64,000 nucleotides of DNA from Bradyrhizobium sp. 186 (GTDB lineage Bacteria; Pseudomonadota; Alphaproteobacteria; Rhizobiales; Xanthobacteraceae), in contig NZ_CP082164.1 of the NCBI RefSeq assembly GCF_023101685.1, positions 310,001 through 374,000 on the forward strand. The letters are read 5' to 3'. The number at the start of each line of letters is the position of its first letter. Positions within the stretch are counted from its first letter, which is position 1. Both the position numbers and the translations under genes were made by a program. Positions 7,432-17,677 of this stretch are shown piece by piece. The notes under the pieces are model-generated. The model was not told the origin of the DNA and did not search any database. It saw only the letters and a program-made list of their open reading frames with translations.

Positions 7432-10221
7432 TCACGCCACCGGCTGAACCGCCTTGTCGCCGGCCATCACATGGGTCAGCGCGCTCTTGATCGCGGCCTG
7501 GCGTGTCGGAGCACTGATCTGGGCGCCGAGGAGGTCGGTGACGTAGAACACGTCGCGGGCGCGCTCGCCGAAGGTCGCGACATGGGCGGACGCAATGTTG
7601 AGGTTGAGCTTCGAGATCGCGGTGGTCAGCTCGTAGAGCAGGCCGGGGCGGTCGAGGCCGGACACCTCGATCACGGTGTAGCGGTCCGACCATTGGTTGT
7701 TGATGGTCACTTCCGGCTCGATCACGAAAGGCCGCGCCTTGCTGCGCACGGTGCGCCGCGCCACCACTTCCGGAAGACGCAGCTTGCCTTCCAGCACGTC
7801 CTCGATCATCTCGCCGATCCGGGTGGCGCGCCTTCCCTCGTCCTCGTCGCGATCGTACTCGCGGGAGATCGATATCGTGTCCAGGGCACGGCCGTCGGTC
7901 GTGGTGTAGATCTGCGCGTCGACGATGTTGGCGCCGGCCGAGGCACAGGCGCCGGCGATGATCGAGAGTAGCCAGGGATGGTCGGCCGCGAAGATCGTGA
8001 GCTCGGTGACGCCACGCACCTCGTCGAAGCCGACATTGATCGCGAGCTTGTGGCCGGCCTGCTCGCTGGAGCGGACGAAGCGGGCGTGGCGGATCTTTCG
8101 CGGCAGCTCGACCTTGAGCCAGTAGGCCGGATAGTGCCGGCCGATATAGGCGTCGAGCTCCTCCTTTGGCCATTCGGCAAAGGCGATGCGGAATTCGGCG
8201 TGGGCGGCCGCCAGACGCTTGCCACGGTCCACTTCCGAGAAGCCGCCGGTCAACACCGGCTCGGTCTCGTAATAAAGCGAGCGCAGCAGCTGCGCCTTCC
8301 AGCCGTTCCATACGCCCGGGCCGACGCCGCGAATGTCGGCGGTGGTCAGGATCGTCAGCAGCTTCATCTGCTCGACGGACTGCACCACGGCGGCGAAATT
8401 CTCGATGGTCTTGCGGTCGGACAGGTCGCGCGACTGTGCGACCGTCGACATGGTCAGATGTTCCTCGATCAGCCACGCCACCAGCTCGGTGTCGGCGGGG
8501 CTGAAGCCGAGCCGCGGACAGAGCCGCCGCGCCACCTTGGCCCCCGCAATCGAATGGTCCTCCAGCCGGCCCTTGGCGATGTCGTGCAGCAGCGTCACGA
8601 TATAGATCACCGGCCGGTGCTCGGGCCGGATCTTGCGCATCAAGTCGCTCGCAAGCGTGAATTCCTCGACGCCGCCGCGCTCGATGTCCTGCAAGAAGCC
8701 GACGCAGCGGATCAGGTGCTCGTCGACGGTGTAGTGATGATACATGTTGAACTGCATCATCGAGACGATCTTGCCGAAGGCGCGGATGAACTGGCCGAGC
8801 ACGCCGGTCTCGTTCATCCTCCGCAGCACGGTCTCGGCATCGTTGGAGGTCAGAATCTCCATGAATAGCCGATTGGCCTCGGGATTTTCGCGAAGCTGCG
8901 CGTTGATCAGGCCGAGCGAGCGCGTCACGTCGCGCATCGCATCCGGGTGGAAGGCGAGGTTGTTCTTCTGCGCCAGGCGGAAGATGCGGATCAGATTGAC
9001 CGGATCGTGCTTGAACACGTCGGGCGCGGCGACGTTGATGCGGTTGTTGTCGACGATGAAGTCGTCGCTGTCGGGCACCCGCCGCTTCACGGCGGTGGGA
9101 CGCAGCCGCGCCATCATCCGGCTCAGCACCGGTGCGGGCTTGGCCTGTTGATCCTCGAGCTTGGCGCAGAGGATGGCGGTGAGATTGCCGACTTCCTTCG
9201 CGACCAGGAAGTAGTGCTTCATGAAGCGCTCGACGTCCTGCATGCCGGGATGCGAGGTGTAGCCGAGCCGGACCGCGATCTCGCGCTGGAGATCGAACGA
9301 CAGGCGCTCCTCAGGCCGCCCCGAATAGAAGTGCAGGTTGCAGCGCACCGACCAGAGGAAATCGGCGCAGCGGCGGAAGCTGCGGTATTCCTGCGCGTCG
9401 AACACGCCGCGCTCGACCAATTCGTCGGTGTCGCGGACGCGGTAGACGTATTTGGCGATCCAGAACAGCGTGTGCAGGTCGCGTAAGGCCCCCTTTCCGT
9501 CCTTGACGTTGGGCTCGACCAGATAGCGCGACTGGCCGCCGCGACGGTGGCGCTCCTCGCGCTCGGCGAGTTTTGCGGTGACGAATTCGGACGCGGTGCC
9601 TTGCACCACTTCCTTGTCGAAGCGCGCGACCAGTTCTTCATACAGCGGCTTGTCGCCGGTGAGGAAGCGCGTCTCCAGGATCGCGGTGCGGATGGTCATG
9701 TCGCCGCGCGCCTGGCGGATCGATTCATCCACCGAACGCGTGGCATGCCCGACCTTCAAGCCCATGTCCCACAGGCAATAGAGAATCGCCTCGGCCACCT
9801 GCTCGCCCCAGGCGGTCTGCTTGTAGGGCAGGATGAAGAGCAGATCGATGTCGGACTCGGGTGCCATCAAGCCGCGGCCATAGCCGCCGGTCGCCACCAC
9901 CGCCATGCGCTCGGCCCCGCTCGGAATCGGCGAGCGGTAGAGATGACGGGTCGCCGCCGAATACAGAATGCGAATGATCTCGTCTTGCACATGGCACAGC
10001 CGCTCGGCGCAGCGCCGGCCGTGACGGTCCTTGAGCAGGATTGCCTGCGCCGCGGCGCGCGCCGCCATCAGTTCGGCCTTGAGCAGTTGCGCAACCGCAG
10101 TGCGGAACGCGTCCTCGCGGCCCTGATGCTTTTCGGCAAGTGCGTCGACCGCGGCGGTGATCCGCGCGGTGTCGAAGCGATCATCCGCCTCTGCCTTGTG
10201 CTCAGTCGCGACGCTGTCCAT
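7432..10221 (-). CDS. glnD: [Protein-PII] uridylyltransferase / uridylyl-removing enzyme
   Basis: The 929-residue central nitrogen sensor. It uridylylates PII proteins when glutamine is low and removes the UMP when glutamine is high. In order: a nucleotidyltransferase domain with ATGGYGRGLMAPESDIDLLF (about 108-128), a helical linker, an HD hydrolase domain with LLHDIAKGRLEDHS (about 540), and two C-terminal ACT domains (about 740 and 850) that bind glutamine. Length matches the rhizobial enzymes and all catalytic motifs are present. It is a single-gene unit, convergent with ogt. Confidence 0.97.
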   Translation of the reverse strand: MDSVATEHKAEADDRFDTARITAAVDALAEKHQGREDAFRTAVAQLLKAELMAARAAAQAILLKDRHGRRCAERLCHVQDEIIRILYSAATRHLYRSPIPSGAERMAVVATGGYGRGLMAPESDIDLLFILPYKQTAWGEQVAEAILYCLWDMGLKVGHATRSVDESIRQARGDMTIRTAILETRFLTGDKPLYEELVARFDKEVVQGTASEFVTAKLAEREERHRRGGQSRYLVEPNVKDGKGALRDLHTLFWIAKYVYRVRDTDELVERGVFDAQEYRSFRRCADFLWSVRCNLHFYSGRPEERLSFDLQREIAVRLGYTSHPGMQDVERFMKHYFLVAKEVGNLTAILCAKLEDQQAKPAPVLSRMMARLRPTAVKRRVPDSDDFIVDNNRINVAAPDVFKHDPVNLIRIFRLAQKNNLAFHPDAMRDVTRSLGLINAQLRENPEANRLFMEILTSNDAETVLRRMNETGVLGQFIRAFGKIVSMMQFNMYHHYTVDEHLIRCVGFLQDIERGGVEEFTLASDLMRKIRPEHRPVIYIVTLLHDIAKGRLEDHSIAGAKVARRLCPRLGFSPADTELVAWLIEEHLTMSTVAQSRDLSDRKTIENFAAVVQSVEQMKLLTILTTADIRGVGPGVWNGWKAQLLRSLYYETEPVLTGGFSEVDRGKRLAAAHAEFRIAFAEWPKEELDAYIGRHYPAYWLKVELPRKIRHARFVRSSEQAGHKLAINVGFDEVRGVTELTIFAADHPWLLSIIAGACASAGANIVDAQIYTTTDGRALDTISISREYDRDEDEGRRATRIGEMIEDVLEGKLRLPEVVARRTVRSKARPFVIEPEVTINNQWSDRYTVIEVSGLDRPGLLYELTTAISKLNLNIASAHVATFGERARDVFYVTDLLGAQISAPTRQAAIKSALTHVMAGDKAVQPVA

Positions 10222-10408
10222 GTCTCACCGGATATAAGAGGGGACAGGCGCTGTCACCCGCCATTCTCTCGCAATAGTCGTTCCATGCTTGGAAAGGCTG
10301 GCTTTGGGCAAAGTTGTTCTCGGCCGACGTGCTTTCGGAACAGGGATTTTCTGGTTGACCTCTAGATATAACTCATTGAAAAACAATGAAGTTTTAGGAG
10401 GGCCGGGC

Positions 10409-11379
10409 ATGACCAAGATGACACGACGCATTCTGTTGGCGGGGGCCGTGGCTCTCGCTGTGACCCCTGCGGCAAGGGCGGCGGATCCGCTCAAGGAGAT
10501 CCGCATCGACTGGGCGACCTACAATCCGGTGTCGCTGGTCCTGAAGCAGAAGGGGCTCCTGGAAAAGGAGTTCGCCAAGGACGGCATCACCATCACCTGG
10601 GTGCAGTCGGCAGGCTCCAACAAGGCGCTCGAATTCCTCAATGCCGGCTCGATCGATTTCGGCTCGACCGCGGGCTCTGCCGCGCTGGTCGCCCGGATCA
10701 ACGGCAACCCGATCCAGTCGGTTTATGTCTATTCCCGCCCCGAATGGACGGCGCTTGTCACCGCCAAAGAGTCCAAGATCGCGAGCGTGGCTGATCTCAA
10801 GGGCAAGCGAGTTGCGGTGACGCGGGCACCGATCCGCACATCTTCCTGGTGCGTGCGCTGCTCGGTGCGGGCCTGACCGAAAAGGACATCACGCCGGTGC
10901 TGCTGCAGCACGCCGACGGCAAGACCGCGCTGATCCGCGGCGACGTCGACGCCTGGGCCGGGCTCGATCCGATGATGGCGCAGGCCGAGGTCGAAGAGGG
11001 CGCAAAACTGTTCTATCGCAAGGCCGACGCCAACACTTGGGGCATCCTCAATGTGCGCGAGCAGTTTCTAAAGGACAATCCGGACATCGTCCGCCGCGTG
11101 CTCGCTGTCTATGAAGACGCGCGAAAATATTCGCTGGCGAATTACGACGACCTGAAGAAGACCTTCATTGCCGTCACGAAGTTGCCGGAGCCGGTCGTCG
11201 ACAAGCAGCTCAAGGGGCGCACCGAGCTTACCCACAGCCGCATCGGCGCGCCGCAGCGCGAGTCGATCCTCGCCGCCGGTCTCGCGCTCCAGCAGGCCGG
11301 TGTGGTCGACGCCAAGGTCGATGTGAAGGCCACGCTCGATGCCCTGATTGACGATCAGGTCCCGCTGCCGACGAATTGA
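10409..11379 (+). pseudogene. SsuA/NitT-type ABC substrate-binding protein gene with a one-base frameshift
   Basis: The start at ATG 10409 has AGGAGG seven bases upstream, and a signal sequence with a Tat-like RR follows (MTRRILLAG to AARAADP). The frame reads as an aliphatic sulfonate/NitT-type periplasmic protein up to GKRVAVTR (about 10825). It then shifts: the next residues become nonsense, while the frame one base over resumes with TDPHIFLVRALL and runs cleanly to 11379. Adding one G to the GGG run at 10824-10826 restores a full-length protein of about 323 residues. The permease and ATPase downstream are intact, so this is either a very recent mutation or a homopolymer error. As written, the importer lacks its binding protein. 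Confidence 0.85.
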
Positions 11380-11388
11380 GGCGGACCC

Positions 11389-11470
11389 GTAGCCCGGATG
11401 GAGCGAAGCGAAATCCGGGATATCTTTGCGCGGCACGGCCCCGGATTGCGATGCGCTCTATCCGGGCTAC
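11389..11470. repeat. Palindromic repeat with GTAGCCCGGAT ends
   Basis: Begins GTAGCCCGGATGGAGCG and ends GCTCTATCCGGGCTAC, with an AAATCCGGG/CCCGGATT inner pair. A second copy of the same family lies at 30127-30214. It follows the stop of the binding-protein gene. Confidence 0.8.
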
Positions 11471-11509
11471 GCAGCTGGAGAGAGGCGCGCCGCCGCCACA
11501 AACACCGCC

Positions 11510-11658
11510 GTCGTCCCGGGGCTCGAAGCGAGCCCGGGACCCATAACCACAGGGAGTGGTTTGACGCGAAGGCGATAACTCCGAGTCCCCGTAATCACTC
11601 CTTCCTGTGGCTATGGGTCCCGGATCTGCGCTCGCTCCGCTCGCTTGTCCGGGACGAC
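11510..11658. repeat. Composite palindromic repeat with GTCGTCCCGG / CCGGGACGAC ends
   Basis: The outer arms GTCGTCCCGGG and TCCGGGACGAC enclose GGGACCCATAACCACAGG, mirrored by CCTGTGGCTATGGGTCCC. The same architecture is found at 23836-23954, 38816-38937 and 57093-57221, with half copies elsewhere. It occupies the gap between the binding-protein gene and the permease gene. Confidence 0.8.
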
Positions 11659-11707
11659 AGCGGAGACTGCCGCACGCCCTTGCATTCCCTGATCAGACGC
11701 GCTTGCT

Positions 11708-12550
11708 ATGGCCATGATCTCTGAAGCGCCAGTCCTGCAACAAACCTCGGAGCAAGCCGAGGTCGCGCCCGCGCCCTCGCGCTATGCGCGGCCGATGCTG
11801 GGACTGCTGCTGCCACTTGCTCTCGCGCTCGGCTGGGAACTCGTGGTCTGGCTTGGCTGGTCCAACGGCCGGTTGGTGCCGCCGCCCTCGCGGGTCTTCG
11901 CCACCATCTTGGAGCTCGCCCGTTCCGGCGAACTGATCCGCCACATCGCCGCGACGCTGTGGCGCGTCGGCCTCGGCTTTGCGTTCGGCGTGGTCGCGGG
12001 CACGCTGCTCGGCGCCATCTCCGGCTATTGGTCGCTCGCGCGCCGTCTGCTCGATCCGACCGTGCAGGCCCTGCGCGCGATCCCGTCGCTCGCCTGGGTG
12101 CCGCTGTTCATCCTCTGGCTCGGCATCTTCGAGACCTCGAAAATTGTGCTGATCGCGGTCGGCGTGTTCTTCCCGGTCTATCTCGGCGTCATGGGCGCGA
12201 TCCTCATCGTTGATCGCAAGATCGTCGAGGTCGGCCGCACCTTTCGTCTTTCCGGACCGGCCATGATCCGCCGCATCCTGCTGCCCGCGGTGCTGCCGGC
12301 CTATGTGGTGTCCTTGCGCGTCGGCCTCGGGCTTGGCTGGATGTTCGTAGTGGCGGCCGAATTGATCGGCGCTTCCGAAGGCCTCGGCTATCTCCTGCTC
12401 GACGGCCAGCAGCTCGGCAAGCCCGCGCAGATCCTGGCTGCGATCGTGATCTTCGCCATTCTCGGCAAGCTCACCGACTGGCTGATCGAGGTCGGGGCGG
12501 CGCCGTTCCTGCGCTGGCAGGACGCTTTCGGGCGCACGAAGGAAGCTTAG
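11708..12550 (+). CDS. ABC transporter permease, SsuC/NitT-TauT type
   Basis: A 280-residue inner-membrane subunit with about six membrane segments, starting in a hydrophobic stretch (residues 35-55). The cytoplasmic coupling loop (SGPAMIRRILLPAVLPAYVVSLR, about 180-202) has the EAA-type layout of BPD_transp_1 permeases. It precedes its ATPase gene by 2 bases and lies downstream of the frameshifted binding protein. The substrate is likely an aliphatic sulfonate, taurine, nitrate-like anion or related compound; the sequence does not decide which. A Pro/Ala/Glu-rich tail of about 30 residues precedes the first helix. Confidence 0.9.
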   Translation: MAMISEAPVLQQTSEQAEVAPAPSRYARPMLGLLLPLALALGWELVVWLGWSNGRLVPPPSRVFATILELARSGELIRHIAATLWRVGLGFAFGVVAGTLLGAISGYWSLARRLLDPTVQALRAIPSLAWVPLFILWLGIFETSKIVLIAVGVFFPVYLGVMGAILIVDRKIVEVGRTFRLSGPAMIRRILLPAVLPAYVVSLRVGLGLGWMFVVAAELIGASEGLGYLLLDGQQLGKPAQILAAIVIFAILGKLTDWLIEVGAAPFLRWQDAFGRTKEA

Positions 12551-12552
12551 TC

Positions 12553-13338
12553 ATGCTGGCGCTCGACCGGGTCAGCAAGACCTATCCAAACGGCGTGCAG
12601 GCGCTGGCGCGCTTCTCGGCCGAGATCAGGCAAGGCGAGATCGTCGCCATCATCGGTGGCTCCGGCTGCGGTAAGTCCACGCTGCTACGCGCGGTCGCCG
12701 GGCTCGATCGTGCGAGCTCCGGCACGGTGGCGCTCGACAACGAGGCGATCGCTTCGCCGCACGCCAAGATAGGCATCATCTTCCAGGAGCCGCGGCTGCT
12801 ACCCTGGCTCAGCGTCGCCGACAATATCGGTTTCGGCCTCGCCGGCCTGCCCGCAGCGGAACGGCGCGAGAAAGTGGCACGTGCGCTCGCGCGCGTTGGA
12901 CTTGCCGACAAGGCGGAGGCCTGGCCGCGCGAACTCTCAGGCGGGCAGGCGCAGCGCGTCGCGATCGCACGCGCGCTGGTGCCGCAGCCCGAGGTGCTCT
13001 TGCTCGACGAGCCCTTCTCCGCGCTCGACGCCTTCACCCGCCGCGACCTTCAGGACCATCTGCTCGACCTCTGGGCGGACACGCGCCCGACACTCATCCT
13101 CGTCACCCATGACGTCGACGAGGCCGTGGTGCTGGCCGATCGCGTGCTGGTGATGCGGCCGCGGCCGGGCCGGCTGTTCGACCAGATCGAAATCAATCTG
13201 GCGCGTCCGCGCGACCGCAATTCGCCGCTGTTCGAGAATTTCAAGCGCAGTGTGCTGACGTCGCTCGACCGTTCGCTCGACCGCAGCGTGCCTGACCGGG
13301 ACGCAACCCAGGGTCCCGGCCAGGCCATGTGGTGGTGA
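12553..13338 (+). CDS. ABC transporter ATP-binding protein, SsuB/TauB type
   Basis: A 261-residue ATPase subunit that powers the preceding permease. Walker A GGSGCGKST (about 36-44), Q-loop IIFQEPRLLPW, signature LSGGQAQRVAIARAL (about 124-138), Walker B VLLLDEPFSALD and the switch His (LVTHDVDEA) are all present. The C-terminal 30 residues are a charged extension typical of the NitT/TauT importers. It is translationally linked to the permease gene (2-base gap). Confidence 0.95.
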   Translation: MLALDRVSKTYPNGVQALARFSAEIRQGEIVAIIGGSGCGKSTLLRAVAGLDRASSGTVALDNEAIASPHAKIGIIFQEPRLLPWLSVADNIGFGLAGLPAAERREKVARALARVGLADKAEAWPRELSGGQAQRVAIARALVPQPEVLLLDEPFSALDAFTRRDLQDHLLDLWADTRPTLILVTHDVDEAVVLADRVLVMRPRPGRLFDQIEINLARPRDRNSPLFENFKRSVLTSLDRSLDRSVPDRDATQGPGQAMWW

Positions 13339-13392
13339 CAATTTCGCTCCAAGCCGGTACATCGAGGGGCAATTTTTCCGGGAGAGAACAAG

Positions 13393-13902
13393 ATGGACGC
13401 CGCAGAACTGCGCCAGATGCAGGCCCCGATCAAGGAACGCTACAAGACCGATCCCAAGACAGCGATGATCACGCTGAAGGCCAAGGGCTCGACGGACAGT
13501 GAAGGCATCGCCTGCAAGGTCGAGACCGGCCGCGCCATCGCAATGGCCGGCCTGCATCCGGCCACCGGCGGCTCCGGCCTCGAGCTCTGCTCGGGTGACA
13601 TGCTTCTGGAAGCGCTGGTCGCCTGCGCCGGCGTCACGATGAAGTCGGTCGCGACGGCGATCGAGGTGCCCTTGAAGACCGGCAACGTCTATGCCGAGGG
13701 TGATCTCGATTTCCGCGGCACGCTCGGCGTCGACAAGGAGACCCCGGTCGGCTTCGCCGAGATCCGCCTGCGCTTCGAGGTCGACACGGACGCGCCACAG
13801 GACAAGCTCGATCTGCTGCTGAAACTCACCGAGCGCTATTGCGTGGTCTACCAGACCATCAAGAACGGCCCGAAGGTCTCGGTGTCGATGCAGCGGATGT
13901 GA
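13393..13902 (+). CDS. OsmC family protein (thiol-based redox protein)
   Basis: A 169-residue protein with the OsmC fold. The conserved cysteines sit at LELCSGDMLLEALVACAGV (about residues 75-92), the arrangement used by OsmC/Ohr proteins to reduce organic hydroperoxides. The C-terminal half (KLDLLLKLTERYCVVYQTI) carries a third Cys at the usual position. It starts at ATG 13393 behind GGGAGA. Whether it acts on hydroperoxides or is a YhfA-like member cannot be told from sequence. It follows the ABC importer with a short gap but probably has its own start site. Confidence 0.88.
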   Translation: MDAAELRQMQAPIKERYKTDPKTAMITLKAKGSTDSEGIACKVETGRAIAMAGLHPATGGSGLELCSGDMLLEALVACAGVTMKSVATAIEVPLKTGNVYAEGDLDFRGTLGVDKETPVGFAEIRLRFEVDTDAPQDKLDLLLKLTERYCVVYQTIKNGPKVSVSMQRM

Positions 13903-13933
13903 GGCGAGGGCCGCAGCCCGACAATCGGTGTCG

Positions 13934-14062
13934 GTCTGGCGAAAGCCAGCACGCGTTACCCCCGACACCAATTGTTTTGCGAAGCTGGTAACCACCGCCG
14001 TCCAACACAGCGAAGCCTGTGGTTATGGATCCCGGATCGGCGCTTCGCTTGTCCGGGACGAC
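13934..14062. repeat. Composite palindromic repeat, partial copy
   Basis: The left part CTGGCGAAAGCCAG is a small hairpin. The right part (CCTGTGGTTATGGATCCCGG to TTGTCCGGGACGAC) is the conserved right half of the GTCGTCCCGG-type repeat. It ends 10 bases before the start of the next gene, so it must lie in that gene's leader. Confidence 0.7.
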
Positions 14063-14072
14063 AAAGAAAAAA

Positions 14073-14873
14073 ATGCCCCCCGAGCTCCACTTCATCCTCT
14101 TCCTCCTCCTGCGCATGGCGATCGCGGCGGCGTTCGTCGTGACGGCCTCGATCATCACCGAGCGCTCGGGCCCTGTGATCGGCGCGCTGGTCGCGACCTT
14201 GCCGGTCTCGGCCGGTCCGTCCTACGTCTTCCTCGCGCTCGACCATGACGCCGCCTTCATCGCGCAGGGCGCCCTGTCGAGTCTTCCGGTCAACGCGGCG
14301 ACGATCTTCATGTGCCTCACTTATGTCGTGCTGTCGCAGCGGCACAGACTTCTGGTGAGTTGCGGCAGCGCAGTCGCGGTCTGGATCGTGCTTGCATCCA
14401 TCATCCGTCAGTTCGACTGGACCTTGACGGCTGGGCTTGCCGTCAACCTGATCGCGTTCGGCATCTGCATTCCTCTCTTGGCGGGCTATCGCCATGTGAA
14501 GATGCCGCTGGTGGCACGCCGCTGGTACGACGTGCCGATGCGGGCTGCGCTGGTCGCAACCCTGGTCGCCATTGTCGTGTCGACCTCGGGCTGGGTCGGC
14601 CCCCGCATCAGCGGCATCATCGCGCTGTATCCCGTCGTCTTCACCAGCATGATGGTGATCCTGCATCCCCGCATCGCCGGTCCGCCGACCGCCGCGTTGC
14701 TCGCCAATTCCGCCTGGGGCCTGCTCGGCTTCGGCATGGCAATCGCGGTGGTTCACGTCGGCGCCGCCAACTTCGGCTCCACGATCGGCCTGAGCCTTGC
14801 GCTCGCCACCTGCATCGCCTGGAATTTGACGCTGTGGTGGAACGGACGTCGGAAGCGGCTGGCGGCGGCGTAA
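14073..14873 (+). CDS. Integral membrane protein of unknown function
   Basis: A 266-residue protein with eight or nine membrane segments spread over its whole length. No charged catalytic motif is visible. The start is placed at ATG 14073 (MPPELHFILFLLLRMAI); the frame is open upstream, but that stretch is repeat DNA. No Shine-Dalgarno is seen. I do not recognise the family with certainty; the arrangement of paired short helices with SGPVIGALVATLPVSAGPSYVF and SGIIALYPVVFTSMM is suggestive of a small transporter-like family. It is convergent with mutS, 3 bases apart. Confidence 0.75.
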   Translation: MPPELHFILFLLLRMAIAAAFVVTASIITERSGPVIGALVATLPVSAGPSYVFLALDHDAAFIAQGALSSLPVNAATIFMCLTYVVLSQRHRLLVSCGSAVAVWIVLASIIRQFDWTLTAGLAVNLIAFGICIPLLAGYRHVKMPLVARRWYDVPMRAALVATLVAIVVSTSGWVGPRISGIIALYPVVFTSMMVILHPRIAGPPTAALLANSAWGLLGFGMAIAVVHVGAANFGSTIGLSLALATCIAWNLTLWWNGRRKRLAAA

Positions 14874-14876
14874 TCG

Positions 14877-17615
14877 TTACCGTTTCGGCAGTTTTGCCTT
14901 CAACACATAAAGTGCGTCGAGCGCCTCGCGCGGCGACATCTCGTCGGGGTGCAGCGCCTTCACCGCGTCCATCAACAGCTCGGCTTCGCTCGGCGGCGCG
15001 GCTTCCGCGGCTGCGCGCGAGGGCACGGCGAACAGCGGCAGATCGTCGGCGAGCGCGCGCGCGGTCTGGCCGCGGTCCTGGGCTTCAAGTTTTGCCAGCA
15101 CCGATTTGGCGCGTGTGATCACGGCCGGTGGCAGGCCTGCGAGCTTGGCGACCTGGATGCCGTAGGAGCGGTCAGCCGAGCCCGGCAGCACCTCGTGCAG
15201 GAATACGACATTGCCCTGCCATTCCTTCACGCGCACCGTCGCGTTGAACATCCGCGGCAGTCTTGCGGAGAGCGCGGTCAGCTCGTGGTAGTGTGTAGCG
15301 AACAGCGTGCGGCAGCGGTTGCTCTCGTGCAAATGCTCGATCGCGGCCCAGGCGATCGAGAGACCGTCGAAGGTGGCGGTGCCGCGGCCGATCTCGTCGA
15401 GGATGACGAGCGAGCGCTCGCCGGCCTGATTGAGGATTGCAGCCGTTTCGACCATCTCCACCATGAAGGTGGAGCGGCCGCGGGCGAGATCGTCGGCGGC
15501 GCCAACGCGCGAGAACAGCCGGTCGATGATGCCGATCCGCGCGCGCGAGGCCGGCACGAAACTGCCGATCTGCGCGAGCAACGCAATCAGCGCGTTCTGG
15601 CGCAGAAAGGTCGATTTACCGGCCATGTTGGGACCGGTCAGCAGCCAGAGCTGGCCGGACTTTTGCCCGGGTGCCGGCGAGAGATCGGAGGCATTGGCAA
15701 TGAACGGCTCGCCGTTACGCTTCAAGGCCTGCTCGACCACGGGATGACGCCCGGCCTCGATTGCAAAGCCGAGTGAGGAGTCGACCTCGGGTCGCACGTA
15801 GTTCTCGTCGACCGCAAGCTTTGCCAGCGACGTTGCGACATCGAGCAATGCAAAGCCATGCGCCGCAGCACGCAAATCGTCGCTGATCGCCAGCGCCTTG
15901 GCGCACAGCCGCTCGAAGATCTCCAGCTCGAGCCCGAGTGCGCGGTCGCCGGCATTGGCGATCTTGGCCTCGATCTCGCCGAGCTCTGACGTCGTGAAGC
16001 GTACCTGGCCCGCCAGCGTCTGGCGATGGATGAAGGTCGCGTTGAGGGGCGGCGACATCAGCTTGTCGCCATGCTGCGCGGTCACCTCGACGAAATAGCC
16101 GAGCACGTTGTTGTGGCGGATCTTCAGGCCCTTGACGCCCGTGTTGTCGGCGTAGCGCGCCTGCATCGAGGCCACCACCAGGCGCGAGGCGTCGCGCAGG
16201 TTTCGCGTTTCGTCGAGCGCGGGCTCGTAACCGTGGCGGACGAAGCCGCCATCGCGCTTGATCAGCGGCAATTGCTCGTCGAGCGCACTGGCAAACTCTG
16301 CTGCGAGCTCTCGCGACGGCCGTTGCAGCGCCGCCATGACGGCAGCGATCTCTTGTGGCGGCTGGTCGATCTCGCCGAGCCGCGCCAGCGCCTGGTCGGC
16401 GGCCACGATGCCATCGCGAAGGCCGGCAAGGTCGCGCGGTCCGCCGCGGCCGACCGAGAGACGGGCCAGCGCTCGCGACATGTCCGGTGCGCCGCGCAAG
16501 ATGCTGCGAATGTCTTCGCGCGCGGCCGAATCCGCAACGAAGCTGCCGACGGCATCGAGCCGTCGCGCGATTGCTGCCGCATCGGTCAGCGGCGCAGCCA
16601 GTCGTTGCGCCAGCAAGCGCGAGCCTGCCGACGTCACCGTGCAGTCGATGGCATCGAGCAGCGAGCCGCGCCGTTCGCCGGCAAGCGTCCGCGTCAGTTC
16701 GAGATTGGCGCGCGTGGCCGGATCAATCGCCATGGTCGCACCGGAAGCCTCGCGCGCGGGCGGCGACAGCGGCGGATGCTTGCCGACCTGGGTGCGGTCG
16801 ACATAGGTGACGGCAGCGGCCGCTGCTGTGGCCTCTAACCGGGTCAGCTGTGCCAGCCCGTCCATGGTCGCGACCGCGAAATAATCGCACAGGCGCTTTT
16901 CGGCGGTGGCGCCGTCGAAGACGTCGCGGGTAAGCGGCGTCACGGCCGGCAGCTCGCGCAAGGTCGGCCCGAGCTCGCTGTCGTTATAGAGCGCGTCGGT
17001 GACGATCGCCTCGGTCGGATTGATGCGCGCCAGCGTGGCAGCGAGTTCGCCGCCCGAACATTCCGTCACCATGAACTCAGCGGTGGAGATGTCGATCCAG
17101 GCGAGCCCGAAGCGGTCGCCGCCGGCGGAGGAGCGGGCGCGCGCGATCGTCAGCAGATAGTTGTTGGCGCGCGCATCGAGCAGCGTGTCCTCGGTCAGCG
17201 TGCCCGGCGTGACCAGCCGCACCACGCCGCGGCGCACCACGCTCTTGTTGCCGCGCGCCTTGGCGGCGGCGGGATCCTCGGTCTGCTCACACACCGCGAC
17301 CCGGTGGCCGGCGGTGATCAGGCGGTGCAGATAATCCTCGGAGCGCTCGACCGGCACGCCGCACATCGGGATATCCATGCCCTGATGCTTGCCGCGCTTG
17401 GTCAGCACGATGCCGAGCGTCTTCGAGGCGATCTCGGCATCCTCGAAGAACAATTCGTAGAAATCGCCCATTCGGTAGAACAACAGCAGGCCCGGATGGG
17501 CCGCCTTGATCTCCAGATACTGTTCCATCATCGGCGTCACGCGCGCGGCAGCTTCGGCCTGCGGCGCTGGCGTGGGTTCAGGTTCTGGCGTGGGAATGGG
17601 CTGTTGCAGTGTCAT
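14877..17615 (-). CDS. mutS: DNA mismatch repair protein MutS
   Basis: The 912-residue mismatch-recognition ATPase. The N-terminal domain has the mismatch-contact motif ([14 protein letters not shown], about 39-52). The core and clamp domains follow. The C-terminal ATPase has Walker [10 protein letters not shown] (about 660) and [14 protein letters not shown]. The chosen start carries a Pro/Glu-rich lead of 28 residues ([11 protein letters not shown]). A second possible start (MMEQYLEIK, 17531) would remove it. The ATG at 17615 is three bases from a palindromic repeat and has no ribosome site. All functional motifs are intact. Confidence 0.96.
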   Translation of the reverse strand: MTLQQPIPTPEPEPTPAPQAEAAARVTPMMEQYLEIKAAHPGLLLFYRMGDFYELFFEDAEIASKTLGIVLTKRGKHQGMDIPMCGVPVERSEDYLHRLITAGHRVAVCEQTEDPAAAKARGNKSVVRRGVVRLVTPGTLTEDTLLDARANNYLLTIARARSSAGGDRFGLAWIDISTAEFMVTECSGGELAATLARINPTEAIVTDALYNDSELGPTLRELPAVTPLTRDVFDGATAEKRLCDYFAVATMDGLAQLTRLEATAAAAAVTYVDRTQVGKHPPLSPPAREASGATMAIDPATRANLELTRTLAGERRGSLLDAIDCTVTSAGSRLLAQRLAAPLTDAAAIARRLDAVGSFVADSAAREDIRSILRGAPDMSRALARLSVGRGGPRDLAGLRDGIVAADQALARLGEIDQPPQEIAAVMAALQRPSRELAAEFASALDEQLPLIKRDGGFVRHGYEPALDETRNLRDASRLVVASMQARYADNTGVKGLKIRHNNVLGYFVEVTAQHGDKLMSPPLNATFIHRQTLAGQVRFTTSELGEIEAKIANAGDRALGLELEIFERLCAKALAISDDLRAAAHGFALLDVATSLAKLAVDENYVRPEVDSSLGFAIEAGRHPVVEQALKRNGEPFIANASDLSPAPGQKSGQLWLLTGPNMAGKSTFLRQNALIALLAQIGSFVPASRARIGIIDRLFSRVGAADDLARGRSTFMVEMVETAAILNQAGERSLVILDEIGRGTATFDGLSIAWAAIEHLHESNRCRTLFATHYHELTALSARLPRMFNATVRVKEWQGNVVFLHEVLPGSADRSYGIQVAKLAGLPPAVITRAKSVLAKLEAQDRGQTARALADDLPLFAVPSRAAAEAAPPSEAELLMDAVKALHPDEMSPREALDALYVLKAKLPKR

Positions 17616-17617
17616 CA

Positions 17618-17675
17618 GAGCGTTTTCGAGTGAAGTGGCACCGGTTCGCGTAAAGAAAACGCGTCAAAAATAAGA
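17618..17675. repeat. Palindromic repeat abutting the mutS start
   Basis: GCGTTTTC (17620-17627) pairs with GAAAACGC (17655-17662), with ACCGGTTCGCG between. I recognise this block as a dispersed repeat typical of Bradyrhizobium and relatives. It forms the entire proximal leader of mutS. Confidence 0.6.
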
Positions 17676-17677
17676 GA

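Noticed and set aside
10350..10400. A sigma-70 promoter before the frameshifted binding-protein gene (TTGACC and TATAAC)
   Set aside because: The two hexamers are only about 6 bases apart, which is too close for a promoter.
14073..14873. Calling this membrane protein a named transporter
   Set aside because: The hydrophobic pattern alone does not decide a family; only a membrane protein of unknown function can be supported.
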